Assembly (NCBI RefSeq): GCF_000732535.1
Contig: NZ_APNK01000002.1
Span: 286,231 to 350,230, forward strand
Direction of reading: 5' to 3'
DNA: 64,000 bases
From: Salinisphaera hydrothermalis C41B8
GTDB taxonomy: Bacteria; Pseudomonadota; Gammaproteobacteria; Nevskiales; Salinisphaeraceae
Below are positions 16,947 through 26,248 of the stretch, piece by piece. Both the position numbers and the translations under genes were made by a program. Numbering within the stretch: the stretch's first letter is position 1; each line of letters starts with the position of its first letter. The notes beneath the pieces are model-generated. The model ran no database searches and had not been told where the DNA came from. It saw only the letters and a list, made by a program, of their open reading frames with translations.

Positions 16947-17351
16947 ATGTCCGAAGACGATTTCGAGAGCTGGATGTGGGCCGAAGCGATGCGCCGCCAG
17001 GAACGCGCGGATCGTATTCAGCGGCAATTCTTCCGTCGCGTCGAGGCGCGACAGCGCAAGCAGTGGGAGCCGCCGGTCGACGTGTTCGAAACCAGCGAGG
17101 CGATCTACGTGATCGTTGCCCTGCCCGGTGTGTCCGATCGCAGCCTGACCGATCTCGAAGTCGCCGGCGATACCCTCTACGTGGCCGGAAATCGCGGCGT
17201 GCCGACGCCCACCGGCGATGCCCTACTGCATCGTCTTGAGATTCCACACGGGCACTTCGAGCGCCGAGTCGTGCTGCCCTGGCCTCGACTCGTCATCACG
17301 GGCCACGAGCTGGCTGACGGATGTCTCTACCTGACGCTCGCCAAACGCTGA
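16947..17351 (+). CDS. Hsp20/alpha-crystallin family small heat-shock protein
   Basis: The 134-residue protein has a short charged helical N-terminus (Trp/Arg/Glu rich) and a C-terminal alpha-crystallin-type domain beginning at PPVDVFETSEAIYVIVALPG (from about residue 44) and ending LYLTLAKR. The terminal I-x-I tail common in oligomer-forming Hsp20s is missing. I chose the ATG at 16947; an upstream alternative at 16881 adds 22 residues of poor family match. It stops 4 bases before lon, so the holdase and the ATP-dependent protease appear to be co-expressed. The pairing suggests delivery of damaged proteins to Lon. Confidence 0.78.
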   Translation: MSEDDFESWMWAEAMRRQERADRIQRQFFRRVEARQRKQWEPPVDVFETSEAIYVIVALPGVSDRSLTDLEVAGDTLYVAGNRGVPTPTGDALLHRLEIPHGHFERRVVLPWPRLVITGHELADGCLYLTLAKR

Positions 17352-17355
17352 AATC

Positions 17356-19764
17356 ATGAGCGAACACGACAATAACGACAGCCCCGAGACCGTGGAAGGG
17401 CCGAGCACGACGCTGGTCTACAACCGGACCGAATCGCCGCGCCCGGACACGCTGGCCATTCTGCCGATGAGCGAGACCGTGCTCTTTCCGGAGCTGGTCA
17501 TGCCGATCGTGCTCGATCGCAAACCGGCCATCAATGCGGCCCAGCGTGCGATGCGCGCGGATCAACCGGTCGGCCTGCTGCTGGGCGACCCGGACGGCAA
17601 CGCCAACGACCTGCCCGGCAGCCTGCACAAGATCGGCACCGCCGCCAACATCCTGCGGTATGTCACCGGCAATGACGGCCAGCATCATCTGGTGTGTCAG
17701 GGTATTTCGCGCTTTCGCGTACGCGAGTTCATCGAGGACGACAACGGCGGCCTGGCCGCCAAGGTCACCTGGATCGACGAGCCGGAAGCCGAGGGCGACA
17801 AGCAGGTCGATGCGCGCATGACCAACCTGCGCAATCGGGCGCTGGAAGCCATCCAGCTGATGGACCGCCCGTCGCAGGAGCTGGCCAACGCCATCCAGTC
17901 GATCGAGTCCGCGTCGCTGCTGGCCGATGCCACGGCCGGTTATCTGGGCCTCAAGCCCAAGGAAAAACAGCGTATTCTGGAAACGATCGACATCGAATCG
18001 CGGCTCGAGCTGGTGCAGTCCTTCATGGACTACCGGCTGGAAGTCATGCGCTTGTCGAACGACATCAACCAGCAGACGCAGCAGCGCATGTCCGAGCATC
18101 AGCGCAAGGCCATGCTGCGCGAACAGATGCGCTCGATCCAGCGCGAGCTCGGTGAGGACGAATCCGTCGCCGAGGAAGCCGAACGCCTGCGCGAAGCGCT
18201 GGACAAGGCGCATTTGCCCGAGGAAGCAGCCGAGCAGACCGAGCGCGAGCTCAAGCGCCTCGAGCGGATGAACGAATCCTCCGCCGAATACTCCATGGTG
18301 CGGACCTATCTCGAACTGATGGCCGAGCTGCCGTGGGACAAACTGTCGAAGGACGCGATCGATATCGCCGAGTCGCGCGAGATCCTCGATGAGGACCACT
18401 ACGGCCTGGACAAGATCAAACGCCGCATCCTCGAGCATCTGGCGGTGCACAAGCTCAATCCGGACGGCAAGGCGCCGATCCTGTGCTTCGTTGGTCCCCC
18501 CGGCGTGGGCAAGACCTCGCTCGGGCGCTCGATCGCACGGGCGATGAATCGCGAGTTCGTGCGGGCCGCGCTCGGCGGCGTACACGACGAATCGGAGATC
18601 CGCGGCCATCGCCGGACTTATGTCGGCGCCATGCCCGGCTCGATCATCAGCCAGATCCGCAAGGCCGGCACGCGCAATCCGGTGTTCATGCTCGACGAGG
18701 TCGACAAGCTCGGCGCGTCGGCCCACGGTGATCCCGCCTCGGCCCTGCTGGAAGTGCTCGATCCGTCGCAGAACGACTCGTTCAACGATCATTACCTCGG
18801 CACGCCGTTCGACTTGTCGAAGGTCATGTTCATCGCCACCGCGAACGTGCTCGACACCATTCCCGGGCCGCTGCGCGATCGCATGGAAGTGATCGAAGTG
18901 CCGGGCTATACGCGCGAGGAAAAGAAACAGATCGCCAAGCGCTATCTGATCGATCGCCAGCTCAAGCAGGCCGGGCTGACGCGAGAACAGTGCGATATTT
19001 CCGACGACGCCCTCGACGCGCTCATTTCCGGCTATACCCGCGAAGCCGGGCTGCGCAACCTCGAGCGCGAGATCGGCGCCATCGCCCGGCATGCCGCGGT
19101 CCAGGTCGCCGAGGGCAAGCCGGGCCCGGGCACGATCGGCCCGGACGACCTGCACGACATCATCGGCCCGCGCCGGGTCGACGACGAAGTCGCCCTGCGC
19201 ACCGGCGTGGCCGGAGTCGCGACGGGCCTGGCCTGGACGCCGGCCGGCGGCGACATCCTGTTCGTCGAAGCCTCCCGCGCACCGGGCAACGGCAAGCTCA
19301 CCATCACCGGCCAGCTCGGCGATGTGATGCGCGAATCGGCCCAGGCAGCGTTGTCATTGGTCAAGGCCCGTGCGGACGCGCTGGGCATCGACCAGGAACG
19401 ACTCGACAAATCCGATCTGCATATCCACGTGCCGGCGGGCGCGATCAAGAAGGACGGCCCGAGTGCCGGTGTGGCGCTGTACACCGCCCTTGTGTCGCTG
19501 CTGACCGATCGTAATGTGCGCGCCGATGTGGCCATGACCGGCGAGATCAGCCTGCGCGGTCAGGTGCTGCCGATCGGCGGCGTGAAGGAAAAAACGCTGG
19601 CCGCTCATCAGGCCGGCATCAAGACCGTCATGCTGCCCGAGCGCAACCGCAAGGATGAGGACGATATTCCGGAGAACGTTCGCGAAGCGCTCGATATCCG
19701 CTATATCTCCGACGTCGAGCAGGCGATCGAGATCGCGCTGGAAGACGAGCCAGTCGCGGCCTGA
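17356..19764 (+). CDS. lon: ATP-dependent Lon protease
   Basis: The 802-residue protein has all Lon parts: the N-terminal substrate domain (LAILPMSETVLFPELVMPI, from about residue 34), a long coiled helix (about 230-310), and an AAA+ module with Walker A GPPGVGKTS (about 378-386) and Walker B FMLDEVDKL. The C-terminal protease domain carries the Ser-Lys dyad (DGPSAG with Ser near 703; GGVKEKTLAAHQAG with Lys near 742). It degrades misfolded and some regulatory proteins in the cytoplasm. The gene is 4 bases downstream of hsp20. Whether it is the only lon of the genome cannot be judged from this window. Confidence 0.93.
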   Translation: MSEHDNNDSPETVEGPSTTLVYNRTESPRPDTLAILPMSETVLFPELVMPIVLDRKPAINAAQRAMRADQPVGLLLGDPDGNANDLPGSLHKIGTAANILRYVTGNDGQHHLVCQGISRFRVREFIEDDNGGLAAKVTWIDEPEAEGDKQVDARMTNLRNRALEAIQLMDRPSQELANAIQSIESASLLADATAGYLGLKPKEKQRILETIDIESRLELVQSFMDYRLEVMRLSNDINQQTQQRMSEHQRKAMLREQMRSIQRELGEDESVAEEAERLREALDKAHLPEEAAEQTERELKRLERMNESSAEYSMVRTYLELMAELPWDKLSKDAIDIAESREILDEDHYGLDKIKRRILEHLAVHKLNPDGKAPILCFVGPPGVGKTSLGRSIARAMNREFVRAALGGVHDESEIRGHRRTYVGAMPGSIISQIRKAGTRNPVFMLDEVDKLGASAHGDPASALLEVLDPSQNDSFNDHYLGTPFDLSKVMFIATANVLDTIPGPLRDRMEVIEVPGYTREEKKQIAKRYLIDRQLKQAGLTREQCDISDDALDALISGYTREAGLRNLEREIGAIARHAAVQVAEGKPGPGTIGPDDLHDIIGPRRVDDEVALRTGVAGVATGLAWTPAGGDILFVEASRAPGNGKLTITGQLGDVMRESAQAALSLVKARADALGIDQERLDKSDLHIHVPAGAIKKDGPSAGVALYTALVSLLTDRNVRADVAMTGEISLRGQVLPIGGVKEKTLAAHQAGIKTVMLPERNRKDEDDIPENVREALDIRYISDVEQAIEIALEDEPVAA

Positions 19765-19775
19765 TTGCAACCCGT

Positions 19776-19798
19776 CCGGCGGCGCTCAGCGCCGCCGG
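19776..19798. terminator. Shared hairpin between lon and the convergent deacetylase gene
   Basis: CCGGCGGCG (19776-19784), loop CTCAG, and CGCCGCCGG (19790-19798) form a perfect 9-base stem just after the lon stop. It overlaps the last codons of the minus-strand deacetylase gene. There is no T-run; it can act on transcripts from both directions. Confidence 0.5.
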
Positions 19799-20529
19799 TT
19801 ATGGCGCCAACGCGTCTTGTAGGCATAACGCAGCCGCCCGTCCTTGTACGAAATACCCTCGCGTGGGATTTCGTACGCATTCGCGGCACGCTCGGCGCGG
19901 TCGCGGATGCAGGTCAGCGCACTGGCAAAGCCGGCGGCCGCTACGCGGTCGCGAACATCCGCGTCGTAATCGCCATACGGATAAGCAAAATGCTTCACGG
20001 GACGCCCGAGTGCGTCCTGCAGCCGGTTGCGGGCATCGGCGATCTCGGCGTCGCGTTTGGCTGGCGGCAATCGGCTCAACCGCGGATGGGTCGCCGAATG
20101 GGCGCCGATATCGAGCCCGTCATCGGCGAGCGCGCGCAGCGTCGCGGCGTCCATCAAACGATCATCGCCAGCGCTGGGTGACGTCAGCCAGTCCGCACGG
20201 GCGCCGAGCCGATCGGCGACCGCGAACATCGTGGCGGGAAATCCGTGCGCGCGAAGCACCGGCCAGGCATATTCGCGAAAATCCTCGAAGCCGTCGTCGA
20301 AGGTCAGCACCACCGACGGTGCCCCCAGCGGCGCCTGACCCGTGATCGCGGCCAGCGCGCGGTCGAGCGAGACCACGGTCAGCGGCGACCGCGCCAGATA
20401 CGCCATCTGACGCGCGAATGCGTCCGCATGACAATACAAGCCGAGCTGGCGCGCTGGGCGCGCGAACCGCCCGACGTGGTGGTAAAGCAGCACGCGAAGT
20501 GGCTCGCCGCGCCTCGAACCCCGCCTCAT
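19786..20529 (-). CDS. Polysaccharide deacetylase (NodB domain, CE4 family)
   Basis: CE4 enzymes remove N- or O-acetyl groups from surface polysaccharides. The 247-residue product has the NodB motifs: VLTFDDGFEDF (catalytic Asp and metal Asp), HSATHPRLSR (metal His pair) and FAYPYGDYDADV. The start at 20529 (MRRGSRRG) overlaps the stop of the upstream glycosyltransferase gene by 4 bases; the open frame beyond it only shadows that gene. The protein has no clear signal peptide, so export is uncertain. The pair suggests modification of a cell-surface glycan or glycolipid. Confidence 0.85.
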   Translation of the reverse strand: MRRGSRRGEPLRVLLYHHVGRFARPARQLGLYCHADAFARQMAYLARSPLTVVSLDRALAAITGQAPLGAPSVVLTFDDGFEDFREYAWPVLRAHGFPATMFAVADRLGARADWLTSPSAGDDRLMDAATLRALADDGLDIGAHSATHPRLSRLPPAKRDAEIADARNRLQDALGRPVKHFAYPYGDYDADVRDRVAAAGFASALTCIRDRAERAANAYEIPREGISYKDGRLRYAYKTRWRHNRRR

Positions 20530-21593
20530 TGCGAACCTGTCGAGTGGCGGCGATAGCCGAGCGGGCCTCGCGGTTCCCCACGTTTCAGCACGCGCCGTTG
20601 CAGTGCGCTGGCGACAAACCGCATGGGCGCACCGCGTGACCAGCGTGCCACGGCACGAGGCGAGCGGCTCCGCAGGGCACTGAACCCGATCTGGCACCAG
20701 CCCCACCCAAGTACGGCACGAAAAGCCGCGTCCGGATAGCAGCGTTCGCGCGCGTTGGCCGCGGCCAGACGCATCAGCCAGTCCTCGGCCCAGGCGAGCG
20801 TATCCCGCGAGAGCTCATCACCGCGCTTGCCCGGGCGCCAGAGCAGTCGATGCCCTTCCAGATCTTCATCGCAATAGCGCAGACCGAGGCGATCGAGTTG
20901 CCGCGCGAATATACGACGCTGGCATGCGATCACGCCATCGTGCTCACTACGCGTGGTACTGCGGGTATGGCGACGACAGCGCACCAGCGCACGCGGCTGG
21001 CTCGCCAGCCGGTGATGGGTCGCGATACGCGTCCAGAGCTCGTAGTCCGAGCTGAGACGAAAAGACTCGTCGTAACGGTACTCGGCGAGAATCGCCGCGC
21101 GTGCCGTCACCGACGGCTGTTGCAGGCTGCTTTTGTAGATCAGCTGAGCGCTCGCATCACGCCAGTCGGTGGGCCGACGGGTGACGCCGGGTCGTGCGCG
21201 ACCCTCGGCATCCATCCAACGCGCCCAGGAGCCCACGGCCGCATGGTCGGGATGGGCGTCGAGAAACGCGACCTGGCATGACAACCGCGACGGATAGGCC
21301 CGATCGTCGCCATCCAGCGAGGCAATGAACTCGCCCCGCGCCGCGTCGATGCCGCGGTTACGCGCCCCGGCAATACCGCGCTGCGTGTCGTTACGCAGAT
21401 AGCGCACCCGCGGGTCGCGATAGCGCGCCACGTGATCGGCGGTATCGTCCGTCGACGCGTCGTCGACCACGAGTAGCTCGAAATCGGCATAGTCCTGCGC
21501 CAGAACGCTCTGAATGGCGTCATCGAGATAACGCGCGCTGTTATAGGTCGGAATTACCACGCTCACACGCGGCGCGGATCGCACCGTGGTCAT
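20526..21593 (-). CDS. Family 2 (GT-A) glycosyltransferase
   Basis: The 355-residue protein has the GT2 nucleotide-sugar domain in its first ~220 residues: VSVVIPTYNSARYLDDAI at the N-terminus, VVDDASTDDT, RNRGIDAARGEFIASLDGDD (the DxD metal region) and a C-terminal helical part of unclear role. It is probably a cytoplasmic or membrane-associated transferase building a surface glycan. It is the first gene of a two-gene operon with the deacetylase (4-base overlap). The 5' side is a short AT-rich gap after the MFS gene. Confidence 0.87.
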   Translation of the reverse strand: MTTVRSAPRVSVVIPTYNSARYLDDAIQSVLAQDYADFELLVVDDASTDDTADHVARYRDPRVRYLRNDTQRGIAGARNRGIDAARGEFIASLDGDDRAYPSRLSCQVAFLDAHPDHAAVGSWARWMDAEGRARPGVTRRPTDWRDASAQLIYKSSLQQPSVTARAAILAEYRYDESFRLSSDYELWTRIATHHRLASQPRALVRCRRHTRSTTRSEHDGVIACQRRIFARQLDRLGLRYCDEDLEGHRLLWRPGKRGDELSRDTLAWAEDWLMRLAAANARERCYPDAAFRAVLGWGWCQIGFSALRSRSPRAVARWSRGAPMRFVASALQRRVLKRGEPRGPLGYRRHSTGSQ

Positions 21594-21706
21594 TGTTGCC
21601 CTCCGCTATCAGGACAAATCACCGGCGAAAACCTGCGCAATGCATCGATCTTAATGTCGATTCAATAAAAAATTAATATTCCATTGCCCAACATATAAGT
21701 GCCGGT

Positions 21707-23233
21707 TCATTCGGCCGGCCGCGCGAACCAGATCAGCGCCGTCAGACCGATGAACAGCCACCCGGCAAGCCAATAGGCATCGTTCAATCCTAAAAGTGCC
21801 GACTGGTGGCTGATGGTGGCCGAAAGCTCGGCCATCGCCTGTTCGTGCGACAGGCCAGCCTGTCGAGCCTGAGCCCACCAGCGCTCGACATTGGGCCCAT
21901 GGGCGGCGAGCTGACTGGTGAGATGGTGATCGTGCAGATCGAGCCGGCGATCCCATACCGTCTGCGACAACGACGTGCCGAACGACATCGCTAACAGCCG
22001 CATGAAATTGAACAGCCCGGATGCGGCGGCCACCCGGTCCGGGGGCAACCCGGCAGTCGACAGGGTCAACAACGGGATCAGAAAACAGGCCGAGCCGACG
22101 CCCCAGGGCAAGCGCGTCAGAAACAAGCGCTCGAACGTGATCTGCGGGTTGGCATCGGCTTTGGCGAACGACAGCACCGCGAACAACAGGAAACCGAAGG
22201 TCACCAGCAGCCGCGGATCGAAGCGATCGGTCAGCCGCCCGGCGATCGGCGAAAAGAGCACCGCCCCGATGCCGAGCGACGCCGTGGTGATGCCGGCCCA
22301 GGTCGCGGTATAGCCGAAGTCGTTCTGCAGCCAGAGCGGCAACACCACGATACCGCCGAAATACGCCATATAGCCGAAGGTGATCGCGATGGTGGCGACC
22401 AGAAAATTGCGCCGCGCGAACAACGCAAGATCGACGACCGGATGCTCGTCCGTCAGCTCCCAGACCAGCAGGAACGCGAAGGCGACCAGGGCCACAAGCC
22501 CGCAGCCGACGATAAACGGCGAGGAGAACCAGGCATCGTCGTTGCCCTGATCGAACAGGGTCTGGAGCGCCACGACACCGGTGGCGAGCAGCGCCAGACC
22601 GACCAGATCAATCGGCGTGCGATCGTGGCCCCGGGCCGGCATCCGATCGCGCAGCAACAGCCAGGTTACAAGCGCAGCAACCACACCGATGGGCACGTTG
22701 AGATTGAAGATCCAGGGCCAGTGGTAGTTATCGGTGATCCAGCCACCCAGAATCGGCCCGAGCACCGGCCCCACGACGATCATCATGGCCCAGATGCCGT
22801 TGGCGAAGCCGTGCCGATGGCGCGGGAAATTGGCCAACAGCAACGATTGCGACAGCGGCATCACCGGGCCGGCCGCCATGCCTTGCAAGGCGCGCGCGGC
22901 GACCAGGACGGGAAAGCTCCAGGCCAGGCCGCAGAGCAACGAAAACGCCGTGAACGCGAGCGTCGACCACACGAACAAGCGCAATTCGCCCACGCGGCGC
23001 GCCATCCATCCGGTAATCGGCAGCAGAATGGCCCGGGCCGCCGCAAACGACGTGATGATCCATGTACCGTGCTGCGACGACACGCCCAGATCGCCCGAAA
23101 TATTGGGCACCGAAACGTTCGCGATGGACACGTCGAGCGCGTTCATGAAGACCGCCAGCGACAGCGCGATCGTCAGCGCGACGAGCTGGCCCGGCGGGAG
23201 CGATTCGGATGCAGCAGACGAGGCGCGGCTCAT
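21707..23233 (-). CDS. DHA2-family (EmrB/QacA) MFS drug efflux transporter
   Basis: The 508-residue inner-membrane protein has the 14-helix layout of the DHA2 family. Features are motif D1 near the first helix (ALDVSIANVSVPNISGDLG, Asp at about 30), the WMARRVGELR motif A loop, and GPVLGPILGGWITDNYHWPW (motif C/antiporter region, about 148-167). EmrB-type proteins export hydrophobic drugs, usually with an EmrA fusion protein and an outer-membrane channel. No emrA lies next to it, so it may work alone or with a partner elsewhere. No regulator gene is adjacent. Confidence 0.9.
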   Translation of the reverse strand: MSRASSAASESLPPGQLVALTIALSLAVFMNALDVSIANVSVPNISGDLGVSSQHGTWIITSFAAARAILLPITGWMARRVGELRLFVWSTLAFTAFSLLCGLAWSFPVLVAARALQGMAAGPVMPLSQSLLLANFPRHRHGFANGIWAMMIVVGPVLGPILGGWITDNYHWPWIFNLNVPIGVVAALVTWLLLRDRMPARGHDRTPIDLVGLALLATGVVALQTLFDQGNDDAWFSSPFIVGCGLVALVAFAFLLVWELTDEHPVVDLALFARRNFLVATIAITFGYMAYFGGIVVLPLWLQNDFGYTATWAGITTASLGIGAVLFSPIAGRLTDRFDPRLLVTFGFLLFAVLSFAKADANPQITFERLFLTRLPWGVGSACFLIPLLTLSTAGLPPDRVAAASGLFNFMRLLAMSFGTSLSQTVWDRRLDLHDHHLTSQLAAHGPNVERWWAQARQAGLSHEQAMAELSATISHQSALLGLNDAYWLAGWLFIGLTALIWFARPAE

Positions 23234-23330
23234 CGGGCGGTCGAAGCTTCCGGCGGCAGAATAAACCGCTGCATCTTACACTAATCGAGTCCCATGCTCG
23301 CCTTGGCGCGACACGGACCGGCCGAGGAAA

Positions 23331-23906
23331 TCAGGATTCGGTGTCGATCAACTCGCGCACGCGATCCGCCACGGCAAACACATGGTCGTCGTGGGCATCA
23401 TGCGCGCGCAGCGCATCGGCCAGGCCGAGCGCGTAGTCTCGATTGGGCCCGCTCGGCCCGGTCGAGGCCGCGATCTGGCGGGCGATGGCGTCGATCGAGG
23501 CCTCGCCCAGCCAGGCGGCGTTGTCGGGTGTCGCGATATACACTAGCCCTTTTTCGACGTTGCCGTCGGCAAACGTCATCGGCTGGGCAAACCGCAGGTA
23601 ACCGTTCTTCTCGCGATGATCGAGATACTCGAAATGCGCCGGCGTGATGCGATAGGCCATGCCGAAGCAGGTCTCGCCCGGCGCTTCGACCAGCGTTACC
23701 ACGCGGCCCGGGGCGTCCGGCGTGCCGCGGTGATCATGCGAGCCCTGCCAGAACCGGCGCACCCAGCTCTCGATGGTCGCCGGCCGGCGTTCGTCGTACT
23801 CGAACCCGGCCTTGTAGATCAGCGAGCCATAGCCGAACAGCCACAGCTCATCGTGATCGGCAAACGTGCCCGCGCGGCGGTTCGCTTCGATGGTGTCGTA
23901 CGACAT
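23331..23906 (-). CDS. Gamma-glutamylcyclotransferase (ChaC family)
   Basis: ChaC-type enzymes cleave the gamma-glutamyl group of glutathione to 5-oxoproline and Cys-Gly in the cytoplasm. The 191-residue protein shows the substrate-binding FGYGSLIYKAGFEYDERRPA (from about residue 29) and RRFWQGSHDHRGTPDAPGRV. It also has the YLDHREKNGY segment with the catalytic Glu. Length and motifs are normal. It ends a pair with the rdgC gene, whose stop is 11 bases upstream of its start; they may be co-transcribed, though a functional link is not obvious. Confidence 0.9.
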   Translation of the reverse strand: MSYDTIEANRRAGTFADHDELWLFGYGSLIYKAGFEYDERRPATIESWVRRFWQGSHDHRGTPDAPGRVVTLVEAPGETCFGMAYRITPAHFEYLDHREKNGYLRFAQPMTFADGNVEKGLVYIATPDNAAWLGEASIDAIARQIAASTGPSGPNRDYALGLADALRAHDAHDDHVFAVADRVRELIDTES

Positions 23907-23916
23907 CGCGTGCGCG

Positions 23917-24840
23917 TTACGCCGCAGCCTCGGCGGCCTGGCCCGCCACGCCGAAATGCGTGTACAGCCGGTCCAGAATGCCGCGCAGTGCTTCGCCCTG
24001 CAGGGCCATGCGGGCGGTCAGCTCGGCCACGGCGTCGTCGGCATCGAGCGAATCCAGATCGTCCTGGATCAGGTCCAGCGCCCGAATACGCTTGAGATCG
24101 AGCTGGTCATCCAGATCGAACTCGATGGCATCGTCGACCGCTACGTTGAGCTTGGTGGCCTGCATGCCGCCGGCCAGATGGGCCCGGATCTCTTCGGCCT
24201 GCAGATCCATGGCGTTGACGCGCACGCTGGATTTCACCTCATCCGTGGACTCCAGCAGGCAGCGATCACCGCATTCGAAGCCATTGGGCAACGCGTTTTC
24301 GTCGCTGACCCAGCGCGAGAGTTCCTCGGCCGGGTTCATGCGCGGCTCGGGGCGCGTCACCGGCAGCGTGCCCAGCGCTTCGCGCAGCGCGGTCACCACC
24401 GTCTCGGCGCGGGTTTCGGAGCTGGCGTCCACCCACACGCGGCTGGCGCGCAGATCGATGACACAAGTCGTGCGCTTGGAGCGGGTGAAGGCACGCGGCA
24501 ACAGCTCGAAATGCGCCTGATCGCGGATATCTGCTTTCTCGCGCCGGCCGACGCTGCGGCCCTCATTGGCCTGAATACGCTCGATGCGCTCTTCGACCTC
24601 TTCGGTCAACACCGGACCGGGCAAAACGCGGCTGATTTCCTGGTAGACGCAAATCGCCAGGCCATCGACAACATGCGTCATCGCGTGTTCGCCCTTGATC
24701 GGCGGCACGAAACCGCCCACGGATACAGTCTGCTCACCGCACTCGGGGCACAGCGCCTCGCCCAGCGCGTTCTCGAGTTCGGCCGCGCTCCACGGGAAAG
24801 TGTCGGTACCCAGAAAAACGCACAGATTACGTAGCCACAT
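23917..24840 (-). CDS. rdgC: Recombination-associated protein RdgC
   Basis: RdgC is a nucleoid-associated, ring-forming DNA-binding protein that limits RecA filament formation. The 307-residue product aligns well with the E. coli protein along its length. Examples are MWLRNLCVFLG at the start, GFVPPIKG and MTHVVDG, then LLPRAFTRSKRTTCVIDL, and KLNVAVDDAIEFDLDDQLDLK in the C-terminal half. The length is the family norm (about 300). It is the first gene of a probable two-gene unit with chaC. RecBCD is encoded 25 kb further on. Confidence 0.92.
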   Translation of the reverse strand: MWLRNLCVFLGTDTFPWSAAELENALGEALCPECGEQTVSVGGFVPPIKGEHAMTHVVDGLAICVYQEISRVLPGPVLTEEVEERIERIQANEGRSVGRREKADIRDQAHFELLPRAFTRSKRTTCVIDLRASRVWVDASSETRAETVVTALREALGTLPVTRPEPRMNPAEELSRWVSDENALPNGFECGDRCLLESTDEVKSSVRVNAMDLQAEEIRAHLAGGMQATKLNVAVDDAIEFDLDDQLDLKRIRALDLIQDDLDSLDADDAVAELTARMALQGEALRGILDRLYTHFGVAGQAAEAAA

Positions 24841-25133
24841 AGGATGTTGCCCTCGGGAAAATCATGACGACGCGGCGCGCCGTGTGCGCGCGTGCGCCCG
24901 AAATCGAGGCGCACAATACGCGGGCATGGCGCCGGCCTCAAGCGCCGCTTGTCGGGTCGCCCGAGCATGCAGCCTTGGCTCGAATCCCGGATCCCGGGCC
25001 CCCGCTCGCGCCCGCGACGAGCGCGCGGGCGGTACGCTCGGCATTAATAAAAAAAGCCGGCTGTGGCACTATCGCGCTGCATCACGCCCGGCCACGCTCC
25101 GGGAATTCGTATCGGTTTTTCCGGGTTTGTGCC

Positions 25134-26246
25134 ATGTTTCGACGCCCTTCGCCTCGCCGCCTGCTGTCGCTGATCCTTGCGCTCGGTCTCGTAGCCGCAC
25201 TCGCCGGCTGCGGTCAGTCCGATTCCAATTCGGCTCAGGCTTCGAACGAAAGCACGTCCGGAACGCAGCCCGCCAAGGTGAAGGCCCAGATCGGTTATAT
25301 GCCGATCCTGCCCGACGCCCAGCTCTTCGTGAATCTGGAAGACGGCGGTATCGCCAAGGCCGGCATCGATCCGGATCTGGTGTCGTTCCAGAACGGCCCG
25401 GCCATGGTGCAGGCGTTGGCCTCGGGCCAGCTCGATATCGCTTATTTCGGCATCGGCCCGACCATGGTGGCGCGCTCCAAGGGCGCGAACATTCGTGTGG
25501 TGGCTTCGAACATCATCCAGCAGATCAGCGTAGTCGCGCTCGGCGATCTCGCCCCCTATTTCGAAAACGGCGACCCGGCCACGGCGTTTGCGCGCTTCCG
25601 CAAAGGAACCGGTCATAAAGCCAAGATCTCGACCTTTCCGGTCGGCTCGGTGCCACAAACCGTGTTCGCCTACTGGCTGAAGAACAAGCTGCACGCGGAT
25701 CCGTCGGATGTCGACGTGATCTACCAGGGCACCTCGCAGGTCCAGCAGTCGCTGCTGACCGGCGCCGTCGACGGCGCGGCCATTCTCGAACCCGTCGTCT
25801 CGATCGTGGAGAAGCGCGAGCCGAAGGCGCGGGTAGTCGCCAGCGGCGCCCAGATGTTCGACAACCAGCCCGGCGCCGTAGTCGCCGTCCGTGAATCGTT
25901 CCTCAAGGCACATCCGAAGGTCGTGGCCCGTCTGGTCGCCGCGCATATCGAGGCGACCAAGGCGCTGCAGGCCGGCAAGGCGTCGGCGATCGATGCAGTC
26001 GCCAAGCATGTCGGCGGCGGCCGTTTGCCGCGCGATATCGTGGCCACCGCGGTGGATCATTCGAAATCCAACTTCGTGGCGAATCCGCATCGCATCATCG
26101 ATTCCACCAAGCGCATGTATCAGTTCCAGCGCGACGAGGGCACGCTCAAGGCCAAGCTGGATATCGATGCGCTGTTCGATACGTCGTTCTATGACCAGGC
26201 GACTAACAAAAACGGCGCCTCGGGCAACGACACCAACGGCAGCTGA
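25134..26246 (+). CDS. ABC transporter substrate-binding lipoprotein (NitT/TauT/SsuA type)
   Basis: The 370-residue product has a lipoprotein signal (LAALAGC-type lipobox, Cys26). A two-lobed periplasmic binding domain of the nitrate/taurine/sulfonate class follows: IGYMPILPDAQLFVN, NGPAMVQALASGQLDIAYFG (from about residue 98), and LLTGAVDGAAILEPV. The ligand is not readable from sequence; sulfonates, pyrimidine precursors and related small anions are options. I start at the ATG at 25134 because it gives a proper signal peptide. Permease and ATPase genes follow directly, forming one operon. Confidence 0.87.
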   Translation: MFRRPSPRRLLSLILALGLVAALAGCGQSDSNSAQASNESTSGTQPAKVKAQIGYMPILPDAQLFVNLEDGGIAKAGIDPDLVSFQNGPAMVQALASGQLDIAYFGIGPTMVARSKGANIRVVASNIIQQISVVALGDLAPYFENGDPATAFARFRKGTGHKAKISTFPVGSVPQTVFAYWLKNKLHADPSDVDVIYQGTSQVQQSLLTGAVDGAAILEPVVSIVEKREPKARVVASGAQMFDNQPGAVVAVRESFLKAHPKVVARLVAAHIEATKALQAGKASAIDAVAKHVGGGRLPRDIVATAVDHSKSNFVANPHRIIDSTKRMYQFQRDEGTLKAKLDIDALFDTSFYDQATNKNGASGNDTNGS

Positions 26247-26248
26247 TC

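Noticed and set aside
17296..19155. A long (619-residue) minus-strand open frame inside lon.
   Set aside because: The opposite frame encodes a complete, motif-perfect Lon protease. High-GC DNA gives long antisense frames, and the minus-strand product has no recognisable domain.
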